Source of the DNA: an uncultured Bacilli bacterium
GTDB taxonomy: Bacteria; Bacillota_I; Bacilli_A; RF39; UBA660
NCBI GenBank assembly: GCA_944371325.1
Contig: CALVXO010000008.1
Span: forward strand, 1-58,728
Direction: 5' to 3'
Length of the DNA: 58,728 bases
A program made the translations under genes and the position numbers. The notes under the pieces were generated by a model. The model worked only from the letters and a program-made list of their open reading frames with translations. It was not told the origin of the DNA and did no database searches. Each line of letters starts with the position of its first letter. Position 1 is the first letter of the stretch. Of this stretch, positions 8,564-16,382 are shown one piece after another.

Positions 8564-11500
8564 ATGATATTTAATAAACTATTTAGTGATTATAGTAATA
8601 ACAATATTGGTGGATTAACAGATGAATTAAAATGTATATATATTGCTAATAACTTTAAAGAAAATACTTTAGTTGTTTGTAATAGTTTATATGAAGCCAA
8701 TAAATTTTATCAAACATTAAAAAACTATGTAGACAATGTCTACTTTTTTCCGATGGATGATTTTATGACTAGTCAAGTATTAGCTATATCTCCTGATTTC
8801 AAAATGACTAGATTAGAAACATTAAATAATATTGATGATAAATGTATCGTTGTAACTAATTTAATGGGTTATTTAAGATTTTTGCCTCCAAAAGATATAT
8901 TTAAAAAAAGTTTTATCAAATTAAAAGTAAATGATGATATTAAAGATTTAGATCATAAATTATATGACATTGGTTATGAAAAAGATACTATAATTAATAA
9001 ATCTGGTGATATGGCTGTAAGAGGTTATGTAATTGATGTATTTCCCATTAACTATGATAATCCAATAAGAATTGAATTTTGGGGTGATACCATTGAATCA
9101 ATTAGAAAATTTGATATCAATACTCAATTAACTATCGAAACAATTGATGAAGTTGATATAATACCTAATACTGAAGAATTATCAAGTGATTATGTAGATA
9201 TCTATAGTTATCTAAATGGTAAAGTTTATTATAATGAATTTGAAGATATTAAAACTGGTTATGAACAATTGATGAATGAAGTATTAGAGTATGATACTAG
9301 TAAAAAATATTTCTTTGATTTTAAAGAATACGATTCAATTAAACTATCAAATAATTATGGTGAATTTAATTATAATTCTTTTAAAATAGAAGATAGATTT
9401 AATAGTATTAAAGATATTTTAAAATATAAAAATAAAACTATTGTTATATGTGTTTCAAATCGATATCAAGCTAATAAAATAATTGATGAAATTGATTGTG
9501 TATTTACTAATGTTAATCAAATATTCGATAAAAAAATAAATGTCGTAATATTTAATATCAATGAAGGTTTTATCTTTAATGATTATGTTTTTATATCTGA
9601 AAATGAAATATTTAATAAGAAAAATTCTATTCCATATAAGACTAATTTTAAATATGGCACTAAAATAAAAGATATATCAAAACTAGAAATAGGAGATTAT
9701 GTAGTTCATAATGTTCATGGTATAGGTAGATACTTAGGTCTTAAAACTATGAATAAAAATGGATTAATTAAAGATTATTTACAAATAGAATATAAAGATG
9801 GCGATAAATTATATATTCCTGTGGAAAAGATAGATTTAATTAGTAAATATGCGTCTAAAGATGGTTATGTACCTAAAATAAATAAACTAGGTTCATCTGA
9901 ATGGTCTAAAGTTAAAATGAGGGCTCGTGCTAAGGCACATGATATAGCTCAAGAATTACTTAAAACTTTTGCTTTAAGAGAAGTAAATAAAGGATTTAAA
10001 TTTAAAGAAGATGATGAAACACAAATATTATTTGAAAAACAATTTCCATATCAAGAAACACCTGATCAATTAAAAGTATTGGATGAGATTAAAAAAGATA
10101 TGGAAAGCAGTCATCCAATGGATCGATTGTTGTGTGGTGATGTTGGATATGGTAAAACCGAAATAGCTTTTAGAGCAGCTTTTAAAGCAATATTATCAGG
10201 TAAACAAGTAGCTTTATTATGTCCAACTACAATACTTTCTAATCAACATTTCCTTAATGCCTTAGATAGATTTAAAGAGTTTCCCGTTAATATAAGATTG
10301 ATTAATCGTTTTACTACACCTAAAGTATATAAAGATACCTTATTAAAACTCCAAGAAGGTTCTATAGATTTTGTAATTGGTACACATAGATTATTAAATG
10401 ATGAAATTAAGTATAAAGACTTAGGATTATTAATAATAGATGAGGAACAACGTTTTGGAGTAACGCATAAAGAGAAGATTAAAAAATTAAAAACTAATAT
10501 TGATGTTTTAACCTTATCAGCTACACCTATTCCTCGTACCTTACAAATGTCTTTATCTGGTATCAAAGGATTATCAACTATTGAAACCCCACCTTCTAAT
10601 AGATATCCAGTTCAAACTTATGTCTTAAATTATAATACTAAAATAATTAAAGATGCTATTTATAAAGAATTATCTAGATCAGGTCAATGTTTTATTTTAT
10701 ATAATCATGTTGATAGTATTGCTTCTAAAGCTAAAGAAATTCAAGATTTAGTTAAAGATGCTAAAGTAGTTTATGCCCATGGTAGAATGAACAAAACAGA
10801 TATCGAAGATATAATGCTTAAATTTATAAATAAAGAATATGATGTTTTAGTTTGTACAACTATTATTGAAACAGGAATAGATATACCTAATGTTAATACA
10901 TTAATTATATTAGAAGCCGATCGATTAGGTTTATCCCAACTATATCAATTAAGAGGTAGAGTTGGTCGTACTAACAAAATAGCTTATTGTTATTTAATGT
11001 ATAGTAAAATACTATCTGAAATAGCTACTAAAAGATTAAATGCTATTAAAGAATTTACTGAATTAGGTAGTGGATTATCTATAGCAAGAAGAGATTTATC
11101 ACTAAGAGGAGCAGGTGATTTTTTAGGTGATGAACAGTCAGGATTTATTGATTCAATAGGTATAGAATTATTTACAGAATTACTAAAACAAGAAATAGAT
11201 AAATTAAAAGGAGTATATGTTAAAGAAGAAGAAGATACACAACCATTAATTGAAGTAGATACTTATATATCTGATTCTTATGTTAAAGAAATGGATTTAA
11301 AAATAGAAATACATAAAAAAATAAATGAAATTGATTCATATGATAAGTTAGTTTCCGTTCAAAAAGAATTAGAAGATAGATTTGGTAAATTAGATGATAA
11401 ATTAATTATTTATATGTATCAAGAATGGTTTGAATCATTAGCTTCTAAATTAAAAATTATAAGTATTAAACAAAATTCAAAAGAAATAGAATTAACAATT

Positions 11501-11680
11501 GATTCTAATATAGATGGCGAAAAATTATTTTTAGAAACATTTAAAATAAGTGGTAACTTTAGATTTGGAACTCGTGGTAAAAATTTAATTATTACATTAA
11601 AATTACAAGGATTAGAAAAACATTTTATTTATTATTTAATAGATTTATTATTTGTTATTGAAAAAGCAAAAAAAGTATAA
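8564..11680 (+). CDS. mfd: Transcription-repair coupling factor Mfd
   Basis: 1038 aa. From N to C: UvrB-like module, RNA polymerase-interaction domain (IGDYVVHNVHGIGRYLGL), helicase with Walker A (LLCGDVGYGKTEIA), DEEQ box (IIDEEQRFGV), SATPIPRT, motif VI (QLRGRVGRT) and a C-terminal TRCF domain. It removes stalled RNA polymerase and recruits UvrA. ATG 8564 follows TTGGAGG. In Bacillus spoVT comes next; here a 4.6-kb accessory island intervenes. Confidence 0.96.
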   Translation: MIFNKLFSDYSNNNIGGLTDELKCIYIANNFKENTLVVCNSLYEANKFYQTLKNYVDNVYFFPMDDFMTSQVLAISPDFKMTRLETLNNIDDKCIVVTNLMGYLRFLPPKDIFKKSFIKLKVNDDIKDLDHKLYDIGYEKDTIINKSGDMAVRGYVIDVFPINYDNPIRIEFWGDTIESIRKFDINTQLTIETIDEVDIIPNTEELSSDYVDIYSYLNGKVYYNEFEDIKTGYEQLMNEVLEYDTSKKYFFDFKEYDSIKLSNNYGEFNYNSFKIEDRFNSIKDILKYKNKTIVICVSNRYQANKIIDEIDCVFTNVNQIFDKKINVVIFNINEGFIFNDYVFISENEIFNKKNSIPYKTNFKYGTKIKDISKLEIGDYVVHNVHGIGRYLGLKTMNKNGLIKDYLQIEYKDGDKLYIPVEKIDLISKYASKDGYVPKINKLGSSEWSKVKMRARAKAHDIAQELLKTFALREVNKGFKFKEDDETQILFEKQFPYQETPDQLKVLDEIKKDMESSHPMDRLLCGDVGYGKTEIAFRAAFKAILSGKQVALLCPTTILSNQHFLNALDRFKEFPVNIRLINRFTTPKVYKDTLLKLQEGSIDFVIGTHRLLNDEIKYKDLGLLIIDEEQRFGVTHKEKIKKLKTNIDVLTLSATPIPRTLQMSLSGIKGLSTIETPPSNRYPVQTYVLNYNTKIIKDAIYKELSRSGQCFILYNHVDSIASKAKEIQDLVKDAKVVYAHGRMNKTDIEDIMLKFINKEYDVLVCTTIIETGIDIPNVNTLIILEADRLGLSQLYQLRGRVGRTNKIAYCYLMYSKILSEIATKRLNAIKEFTELGSGLSIARRDLSLRGAGDFLGDEQSGFIDSIGIELFTELLKQEIDKLKGVYVKEEEDTQPLIEVDTYISDSYVKEMDLKIEIHKKINEIDSYDKLVSVQKELEDRFGKLDDKLIIYMYQEWFESLASKLKIISIKQNSKEIELTIDSNIDGEKLFLETFKISGNFRFGTRGKNLIITLKLQGLEKHFIYYLIDLLFVIEKAKKV

Positions 11681-11719
11681 AACTTTAAAAAAACTTTCCG
11701 CGCGTGCGTAATTTAGGTC

Positions 11720-11748
11720 TTGAAAATAATAAAAAAATATTGTATACT
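11720..11748 (+). promoter_or_regulatory. Sigma-A-type promoter of DGR target 1
   Basis: TTGAAA (11720-11725) and TATACT (11743-11748) with a 17-bp spacer. It lies 57 bp upstream of the target start, so the variable protein has its own vegetative-type promoter. Confidence 0.65.
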
Positions 11749-11804
11749 TGAATTATGTTAAAGATAGTAGTCTTAAAATTTGAAAGGAGAATATAAGAAT
11801 ATAT

Positions 11805-13508
11805 ATGTATAAAAAGCACAAAGGTTTTACATTAATTGAATTATTAGCAGTAATTATTATTTTAGCAATAGTAGCTTTAATAGCTACACCAATAATATTA
11901 GATGTGGTGGAAGATGCAAGAATAACAGCTGGTAGATCAGAAGCAAATATGATATTAGGTGGAATAAATAATTATTGTGCTAGTGAAGATATGAAATATC
12001 AATTAGATAATAGTTATAAAAGAATATGTACATCAAGTATGGACGCAAATAATGTAAAAGATATGGTTAATTTAGGAAATGCAACAATAGATAAAATAAC
12101 ATATAATGGATCTAAATTAACTGAATTGGTTATAACAAGCAATAATCATAAATTTACATTATGTCCAAGTGGACAATTTGCAACGGATGATGAAGGTTGT
12201 CCAAGAGACCCTAATTCTTTAATTACAAAATTATTAGGACAATATAAAGAAGGCGAAACAGCAGGATTAGTAAAAGATAGTACAAATCCAAATTTATATT
12301 ATTATACTGGAAGTAATGAAGAAGTTGGTAATAACTTTTTATGGTATGGAGGCCACCAATGGAGGGTATTAGAATTTGATGTGAGTGCTAATGCTGTAAC
12401 ATTAATAAACCAACAACCATTAACAGCTATTCAACCAGCAAGTGCAGTTGCAGTATGGACAACTCAAGAGGAATATGAATCAAGTTATATCAACACATGG
12501 TTAACTGATTATTTTTGGAATAGTTTAGATAGTAGTATTCAAAAAAATATATTAGATAGTACATTTAATGTAGGAATATATACAGATATAGACGAAATTA
12601 CGACAACTCAAAAAGTAGGATTATTAGATGAGGAGCAATATAAAAGGGCAGGAGAAGCTAATTCATTCTTAGATATAAAAGATTATTTTTGGTTAGGTAA
12701 TAGATATAGTTCGTCTAGCGTTCGCTACGTCTATTACAATGGCAACCTCAGCAACCTTAGTCCGTCGAGCAGTTACGGCGTGCGTGCAGTTATAAAAATT
12801 TCTGATATAACCATCATCGGAGGAGATGGTACTCTTGCAAGTAATTATCAAGTAGGAAATAAAGCGACAAATACAGATAATGTTCAAGTAGGAGAATATA
12901 TCAATGTACCATATAGTGGAAGTGATAGTGCATGTGGAAGTGATAATATGTGTACATTTAGAGTGGTAAGTAAAGATAGTAATAGTATTAAAGTAGTACT
13001 AAATGGATTACTTCCAACAACAAGTAAATATGGAAGTTCAACAACAATAAGTACAAGTCATACAATATATACACCACTTAATACATTTGCTGAAGGAATA
13101 AGTGACATATATCGATATACAGGCAAAAAAACATTTTATATAGGAGATTATCCATCAACTGCTACAAATTATAAAGATGTACAAGATGAAACATTGGAAG
13201 CAAGTGTTGGATTACCAATAGTGGGAGAGATGTTCAGTGGAAATGACATTGATTTAAGTACATCAAGTATCAAAACGTTTGTAGATGTAAATACAATAGA
13301 AAACCCAACTACATCAGATTACTATTGGACAATGAATAGATATAGTTCGTCTGACGTTCGCAACGTCAATTACAATGGCCTCCTCCTCGACCTTAGTCCT
13401 TCGAACAATAGCGGCGTGCGTGCAGTTATATATCTGAAGTCAGGGACTTCAGCCATAACCTTCACTGGAGGTGAAGGTACTCCAAATTCACCATATGTAT
13501 TACAATAA
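11805..13508 (+). CDS. DGR target 1: prepilin-like protein with two variable C-type-lectin-like domains
   Basis: 567 aa. A type IV prepilin leader (KG before FTLIELLAVIII, then a single hydrophobic helix) suggests cleavage by a prepilin peptidase and display at the surface or on a pilus. Two related modules follow, each with a motif like HQWRVLEF or CTFRVVSK and ending in a GVRAVI segment typical of DGR formylglycine-generating-enzyme/C-type-lectin-fold domains. Residues 301-328 (VR1) and 513-540 (VR2) match the template repeat at 13603-13688, with differences mainly at template adenines. AGGAG (11785-11789) is 15 nt from ATG, somewhat far. A paralogue with two more VRs lies at 51076. The ligand is unknown. 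Confidence 0.93.
   Translation: MYKKHKGFTLIELLAVIIILAIVALIATPIILDVVEDARITAGRSEANMILGGINNYCASEDMKYQLDNSYKRICTSSMDANNVKDMVNLGNATIDKITYNGSKLTELVITSNNHKFTLCPSGQFATDDEGCPRDPNSLITKLLGQYKEGETAGLVKDSTNPNLYYYTGSNEEVGNNFLWYGGHQWRVLEFDVSANAVTLINQQPLTAIQPASAVAVWTTQEEYESSYINTWLTDYFWNSLDSSIQKNILDSTFNVGIYTDIDEITTTQKVGLLDEEQYKRAGEANSFLDIKDYFWLGNRYSSSSVRYVYYNGNLSNLSPSSSYGVRAVIKISDITIIGGDGTLASNYQVGNKATNTDNVQVGEYINVPYSGSDSACGSDNMCTFRVVSKDSNSIKVVLNGLLPTTSKYGSSTTISTSHTIYTPLNTFAEGISDIYRYTGKKTFYIGDYPSTATNYKDVQDETLEASVGLPIVGEMFSGNDIDLSTSSIKTFVDVNTIENPTTSDYYWTMNRYSSSDVRNVNYNGLLLDLSPSNNSGVRAVIYLKSGTSAITFTGGEGTPNSPYVLQ
12704..12789 (+). repeat. DGR variable repeat VR1
   Basis: Aligned without gaps to the TR at 13603-13688. 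I count 14 differences, 10 at TR adenines. The four others (TR 13623, 13626, 13633, 13653) are shared with VR2 and point to TR change. The constant 3' end GGCGTGCGTGCAG is identical to the TR. The repeat is about half G+C inside an A/T-rich gene. Confidence 0.93.
12810..12830 (+). other. Hairpin 20 nt downstream of VR1
   Basis: ACCATC (12810-12815) pairs with GATGGT (12825-12830). Equivalent hairpins follow the other three VRs with changed but still pairing stems. A hairpin just past the VR is needed for efficient target recognition in the BPP-1 phage DGR, so the same role is inferred. Confidence 0.6.
13340..13425 (+). repeat. DGR variable repeat VR2
   Basis: Second VR of target 1, aligned to TR 13603-13688. 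I count 17 differences, 11 at TR adenines. Non-adenine differences are at TR 13623, 13626, 13633, 13653, 13663 and 13671. The 3' end GGCGTGCGTGCAG is retained. It encodes residues 513-540. Confidence 0.92.
13434..13478 (+). other. Two hairpins downstream of VR2
   Basis: CTGAAGTC/GACTTCAG (13434-13452, loop AGG) is followed by ACCTTCAC/GTGAAGGT (13458-13478, 5-nt loop). Both stems are perfect 8-bp pairings. The first recurs after VR4; the second recurs after every VR with stem changes on both arms. Confidence 0.65.
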
Positions 13509-13534
13509 ACAAATTTAGTAGGAATAATAATAAT

Positions 13535-13858
13535 GTATAAACGAAGAAAAGACACACCTTGCCGATGAAAAGGGCAAGGTGAGGGGATATGGGTGTAAGG
13601 CTATATAGTTCGTCTAACGTTCTCAGCGTAAACAACAATGGCAACCTCAACAGCAATAGTCCGTCGAACAGTAACGGCGTGCGTGCAGATTCCTTTTAAA
13701 CTGAGATTTATATGACCAAGGTTATGTAAATAGAAGCACTAGGAAACAAGCCTTATTCCCTAGGTATAAACCCTAAAAATATTAGTGATAGTACAACTAG
13801 AATAAAAGTGGTTTAGTAGAGTAAAATCGAAAAATCGCTTTTTCTTTTGTATTTTTTT
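13535..13858 (+). ncRNA. Candidate DGR template RNA region (no protein gene)
   Basis: This 13509-13917 intergenic stretch holds the template RNA. A possible promoter is TTACAA (13500-13505) and AATAAT (13523-13528), 17-bp spacer. A perfect 9-bp hairpin (CACCTTGCC/GGCAAGGTG, 13555-13581, no T-run) precedes the TR at 13603-13688. Downstream are a CTAGG/CCTAG stem (13739-13763) and a weak GAAAAA/TTTTTC stem followed by T-rich sequence (13829-13858), a likely terminator. DGR RNAs need the sequence between TR and RT to prime cDNA synthesis. RNA ends are inferred. Confidence 0.6.
13603..13688 (+). repeat. DGR template repeat (TR)
   Basis: An 86-bp near-copy of VR1-VR4, outside any gene, between target 1 and the RT operon. 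Its central part is a run of AAC/AAT (Asn) codons if read in the target frame, the design that gives maximal amino-acid choice under adenine mutagenesis. It ends in GGCGTGCGTGCAG, identical to all four VRs. It differs from all four VRs at 13623 (T versus G) and 13626 (G versus A). Confidence 0.95.
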
Positions 13859-13868
13859 GAATAAACAC

Positions 13869-13900
13869 TTGACAACGTGTGTGTGTGTGTGTGTGATAAT
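13869..13900 (+). promoter_or_regulatory. RT-operon promoter with a (GT)9 spacer
   Basis: A perfect -35 TTGACA (13869-13874) and a 5/6 -10 GATAAT (13895-13900) are 20 bp apart. The spacer is almost wholly nine GT units (13877-13894). The start of transcription would be near 13907, only about 11 nt before the GTG start. Loss of one or two units would give spacers of 18 or 16 bp, near the optimum. Slippage could therefore switch expression. Confidence 0.7.
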
Positions 13901-13917
13901 ATTATCTAGGTGGTATT

Positions 13918-14328
13918 GTGAGATTAGTTGATTTAAGAAATGAATTAAAAGAAGAATATAAAGATGTAGTTATATTTATGAGATATGGTAATTTTTATCG
14001 GGTATTTGATGATGATTGTTATATTGTAAGTGGATTATTTGGTTATAGAATATATGATAATAAAACAGGTTTTCCTATATCTGAATATAATAAAGTAAAA
14101 GAGGTATTAGATAAAAATAATATTAGCTATATATTTTATAATATATGTGAAAGTATAAAAGAATTAAATAGTTATGATCTAGTATTGAATTATTATAAAA
14201 ATAATTTTTATAAAAAGGATTTAATTAATATATTAATAGAATATGATGTTATAAATGAATTAGAAAAAATATTAAGATTAATTGATAAAGATAAGTTAAA
14301 TAAATTAAGAAAAAAGTATGAAAGATAA
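13918..14328 (+). CDS. DGR accessory protein with MutS domain I-like fold (MSL)
   Basis: 136 aa, GTG start after AGGTGG. The segment VIFMRYGNFYRVFDDD (residues about 18-33), followed by GFPISEYNKVKEVL, resembles the mismatch-contacting N-terminal domain of MutS (FFRxGDFYExF...). MutS-like proteins have been reported as DGR accessory genes. The rest is helical and Lys-rich. It overlaps avd by 11 nt. Its role, perhaps handling cDNA/target heteroduplex, is inference. Confidence 0.75.
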   Translation: MRLVDLRNELKEEYKDVVIFMRYGNFYRVFDDDCYIVSGLFGYRIYDNKTGFPISEYNKVKEVLDKNNISYIFYNICESIKELNSYDLVLNYYKNNFYKKDLINILIEYDVINELEKILRLIDKDKLNKLRKKYER

Positions 14329-14659
14329 ATTTTATATAATAATTGAAGTTAAGAAAACTATTAATTATATAAATAAAATTATAGTTAATTATCCTAAGGT
14401 AGAATATGTATTAAAAAATAATATTGAGTTAAATCGTTATAAGTTATTAGAATATTGTTATAAAGCTAATATTTTAAAGGATAATAGGTTAAATTATCAA
14501 AAGGAAATAATAATAATTATAAGGATGATTGATTATTATTTTTATTTAAGTTATTTAAATAAATTAATTAATAAAAACAAATATGAAAGTATTAGTAATT
14601 ATTTGTTAAATATAACTAAATATGTTTATGGGTGGATTAGAAGTGAAAAGAGTAAATAA
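14318..14659 (+). CDS. avd: DGR accessory variability determinant (Avd-like)
   Basis: 113 aa, all-helical and basic. NYPKVEYVL near residue 25 and the C-terminal ITKYVYGWIRSEK match the Avd four-helix-bundle pattern (PK.. near helix 1, GW at the end). Avd forms a pentamer that binds the RT and the template RNA. It overlaps both the MutS-like gene and the RT. Confidence 0.8.
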   Translation: MKDKFYIIIEVKKTINYINKIIVNYPKVEYVLKNNIELNRYKLLEYCYKANILKDNRLNYQKEIIIIIRMIDYYFYLSYLNKLINKNKYESISNYLLNITKYVYGWIRSEKSK

Positions 14660-15620
14660 TTTATATAATCAATTATTTGATATTGATTTTATTTTAAATA
14701 CTTATAAAATTATTAAAAAGAATACAAAAAATAAAAATAAATTAGAAAAGTTTGAGGAAAATTTATCGATTAATTTAATTGATATTAAAGATAAAATAGG
14801 TAAGAATATTGATAAATATAATTTATTTATGATTTATGAACCTAAAGAAAGATTAATATTAAGTTTAAATTTAAAGGATAAAATCATTAATCATATGGTT
14901 GGATATATTTTATTTGATGTTTTAGAAAAGAGTTTAATTGATAGTAATGTAGCTGTTAGAAAAAACAAAGGTACTAGTTATGGTATTAAGTTAATAAAAA
15001 AATATATTAAAGAATTAAACTATAATTATTATTGTTTAAAGATTGATATTAAAAAGTATTTTTATAGTATTAATCATAATATTTTAAAAGATTTATTAAA
15101 TAAAAAAATAAAGGATAAATTATTTTTAGATATTGTTTATAAAATAATTGATAGTACTAATAGTGATTATATATTTGAATATGCAAACAAACATAATATA
15201 AATTATTTAAAAAAAGGATATGGATTAAGTATTGGTAATTTAACTAGTCAAATATTAGGTATATTTTATTTAAATGATTTAGATCATTATATTAAAGAAG
15301 AATTAAAAATAAAGTATTATATTAGATATATGGATGATATGGTATTATTTCATAAGAATAAAGATTATTTAAAATATTGTTTAGATAAAATTATAATTTA
15401 TTTAAAAGAATATGATTTAGAATTAAATAACAAAACTATTATAACTAAAAATAGTTTATGTTTTTTAGGTTATCGATTTTATAATAAAAAAATTAAAATA
15501 TTAAGTAAAAATAAAAGAAGAATATATAAAAAATTAAGAATATTAAAATATAAAGATTATAACAAATATATTAAATCATTAAGTAGTTATTATGGTTATT
15601 TTAAAGTACAGAAGTATTAA
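14643..15620 (+). CDS. DGR reverse transcriptase
   Basis: 325 aa. RT motifs in order: KIDIKKYFYSI (catalytic Asp), GLSIGNLTSQ, where DGR RTs have (I/L)GxxxSQ instead of the usual QGxxxSP, YIRYMDDMVLF (YxDD), and a LGYRF thumb-side motif. It copies the TR RNA with errors at adenines. GTG 14643 was chosen because GGTGG at 14631-14635 is 7 nt upstream; an in-frame ATG at 14622 would deepen the avd overlap. The gene is very A/T-rich. Confidence 0.95.
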   Translation: MKRVNNLYNQLFDIDFILNTYKIIKKNTKNKNKLEKFEENLSINLIDIKDKIGKNIDKYNLFMIYEPKERLILSLNLKDKIINHMVGYILFDVLEKSLIDSNVAVRKNKGTSYGIKLIKKYIKELNYNYYCLKIDIKKYFYSINHNILKDLLNKKIKDKLFLDIVYKIIDSTNSDYIFEYANKHNINYLKKGYGLSIGNLTSQILGIFYLNDLDHYIKEELKIKYYIRYMDDMVLFHKNKDYLKYCLDKIIIYLKEYDLELNNKTIITKNSLCFLGYRFYNKKIKILSKNKRRIYKKLRILKYKDYNKYIKSLSSYYGYFKVQKY

Positions 15621-16093
15621 GAATTTTTAGATAATTCTATTTCCATTTGTTCTTTTATTTTATCTATATCTGTAAAAAATAAATTAATTCCTTTCTCTTT
15701 CAATTTCATTAATTTTTTAAATTCTTTTAATATTATTTTACTTAAGGTTTCAGGAACTTTAGCTGGTATATTATCTATAGTATGGATATGGTCAATATAT
15801 TTTTCTAAAGTAGGAAAAGCATTTTGTAATAATATAGCGGTTTTTCTATCAAATATTTTTTCTATTAAAATTGTATTACAAAATCCATATCTTTTAATTT
15901 TATTATTTACTATTTTTTCATATTTTTCTACTTTACTGCTTAATGGAATAAACCATAGTATATCTTTATCTTTTATAGTAAAATAAGTAGGTCTTTTTTT
16001 CCCTTTTTCATGATTAGCCATCAAGTTATCATTATTAACTTTGTCAAAAAATTCATCTTTTATGTGATATAAATATCCAGTTTTTATTTCCAT
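15617..16093 (-). CDS. Type III toxin, CptN/ToxN-like endoribonuclease
   Basis: 158 aa. The pattern GYLYHIKDEFFDK, LMANHEKGKKRPTYF, WFIPLSSKVEKYE and AILLQNAFPTLEKYI follows the CptN/ToxN/AbiQ family, endoribonucleases held inactive by a repeat RNA. The start at 16093 follows GAGGAG. Upstream on the same strand are a terminator and two pseudoknot repeats, the canonical type III arrangement. Type III systems often act by abortive infection against phages. It converges on the RT gene. Confidence 0.85.
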   Translation of the reverse strand: MEIKTGYLYHIKDEFFDKVNNDNLMANHEKGKKRPTYFTIKDKDILWFIPLSSKVEKYEKIVNNKIKRYGFCNTILIEKIFDRKTAILLQNAFPTLEKYIDHIHTIDNIPAKVPETLSKIILKEFKKLMKLKEKGINLFFTDIDKIKEQMEIELSKNS

Positions 16094-16142
16094 ATTTATC
16101 TCCTCTCTAATTAAGTATTTAAAATTATAGCACATATAAAAA

Positions 16143-16172
16143 GAAAACTCTATCTATTAAGATAAAGTTTTC
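16143..16172 (-). terminator. Terminator between type III antitoxin RNA and toxin
   Basis: A long stem (GAAAACT.TATCT with AGATA.AGTTTTC, one mismatch, 4-nt loop) is followed on the minus strand by a T-run. In type III systems this leaky terminator sets the excess of antitoxin RNA over toxin mRNA. Confidence 0.85.
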
Positions 16173-16293
16173 AAACATTTTCAACTAGGATAATTTATTA
16201 ACTCGCAAGCCACCTAGAAGCGAGAAACATTGTCGACCGGGATTATTTATTAACTCGCAAGCCACCCGGAAGCGAGAAACATTTTCTAAATGC
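16173..16293 (-). ncRNA. Type III antitoxin RNA: two 52-nt pseudoknot repeats
   Basis: Read on the minus strand, each repeat has CTCGC...GCGAG as stem 1. A 5-nt loop segment pairs with sequence downstream of stem 1, forming an H-type pseudoknot. Copy A (about 16233-16284) pairs CCGGG with CCCGG; copy B (about 16181-16231) pairs CTAGG with CCTAG. Both arms changed together, which is direct covariation support. The toxin would cut the array into single inhibitory units. Confidence 0.88.
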
Positions 16294-16299
16294 AATATT

Positions 16300-16328
16300 A
16301 ATATACATTATTTTAAAATATTTGTCAA
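16300..16328 (-). promoter_or_regulatory. Promoter of the type III antitoxin/toxin operon
   Basis: On the minus strand, a consensus TTGACA (16323-16328) and TATATT (16300-16305) are 17 bp apart. The predicted start near 16293 lies just before the first repeat. Confidence 0.8.
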
Positions 16329-16332
16329 TATT

Positions 16333-16382
16333 GCATTTATATTATATGTAAAAATTAGCATTTATATTATATGTAAAAATTA
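16333..16382. repeat. Two 25-bp direct repeats upstream of spoVT
   Basis: The unit beginning GCATTTATATTATATG occurs at 16333 and 16358 with no spacer. It contains only A/T-rich words. It lies between the divergent antitoxin promoter and spoVT, and its role is unknown. Confidence 0.6.

Noticed and set aside
11699-11709. G+C-rich word CGCGCGTGCGT between mfd and target 1, similar to the GCGTGCGT of the VR/TR 3' ends
   Set aside because: Only eight shared bases and no adjoining VR-like sequence. It may be a chance match or a trace of a former repeat and was not called.
16181-16284. Two near-identical 52-bp repeats taken as CRISPR or riboswitch
   Set aside because: The pseudoknot pairing, promoter, terminator and adjacent toxin make a type III antitoxin the better explanation.
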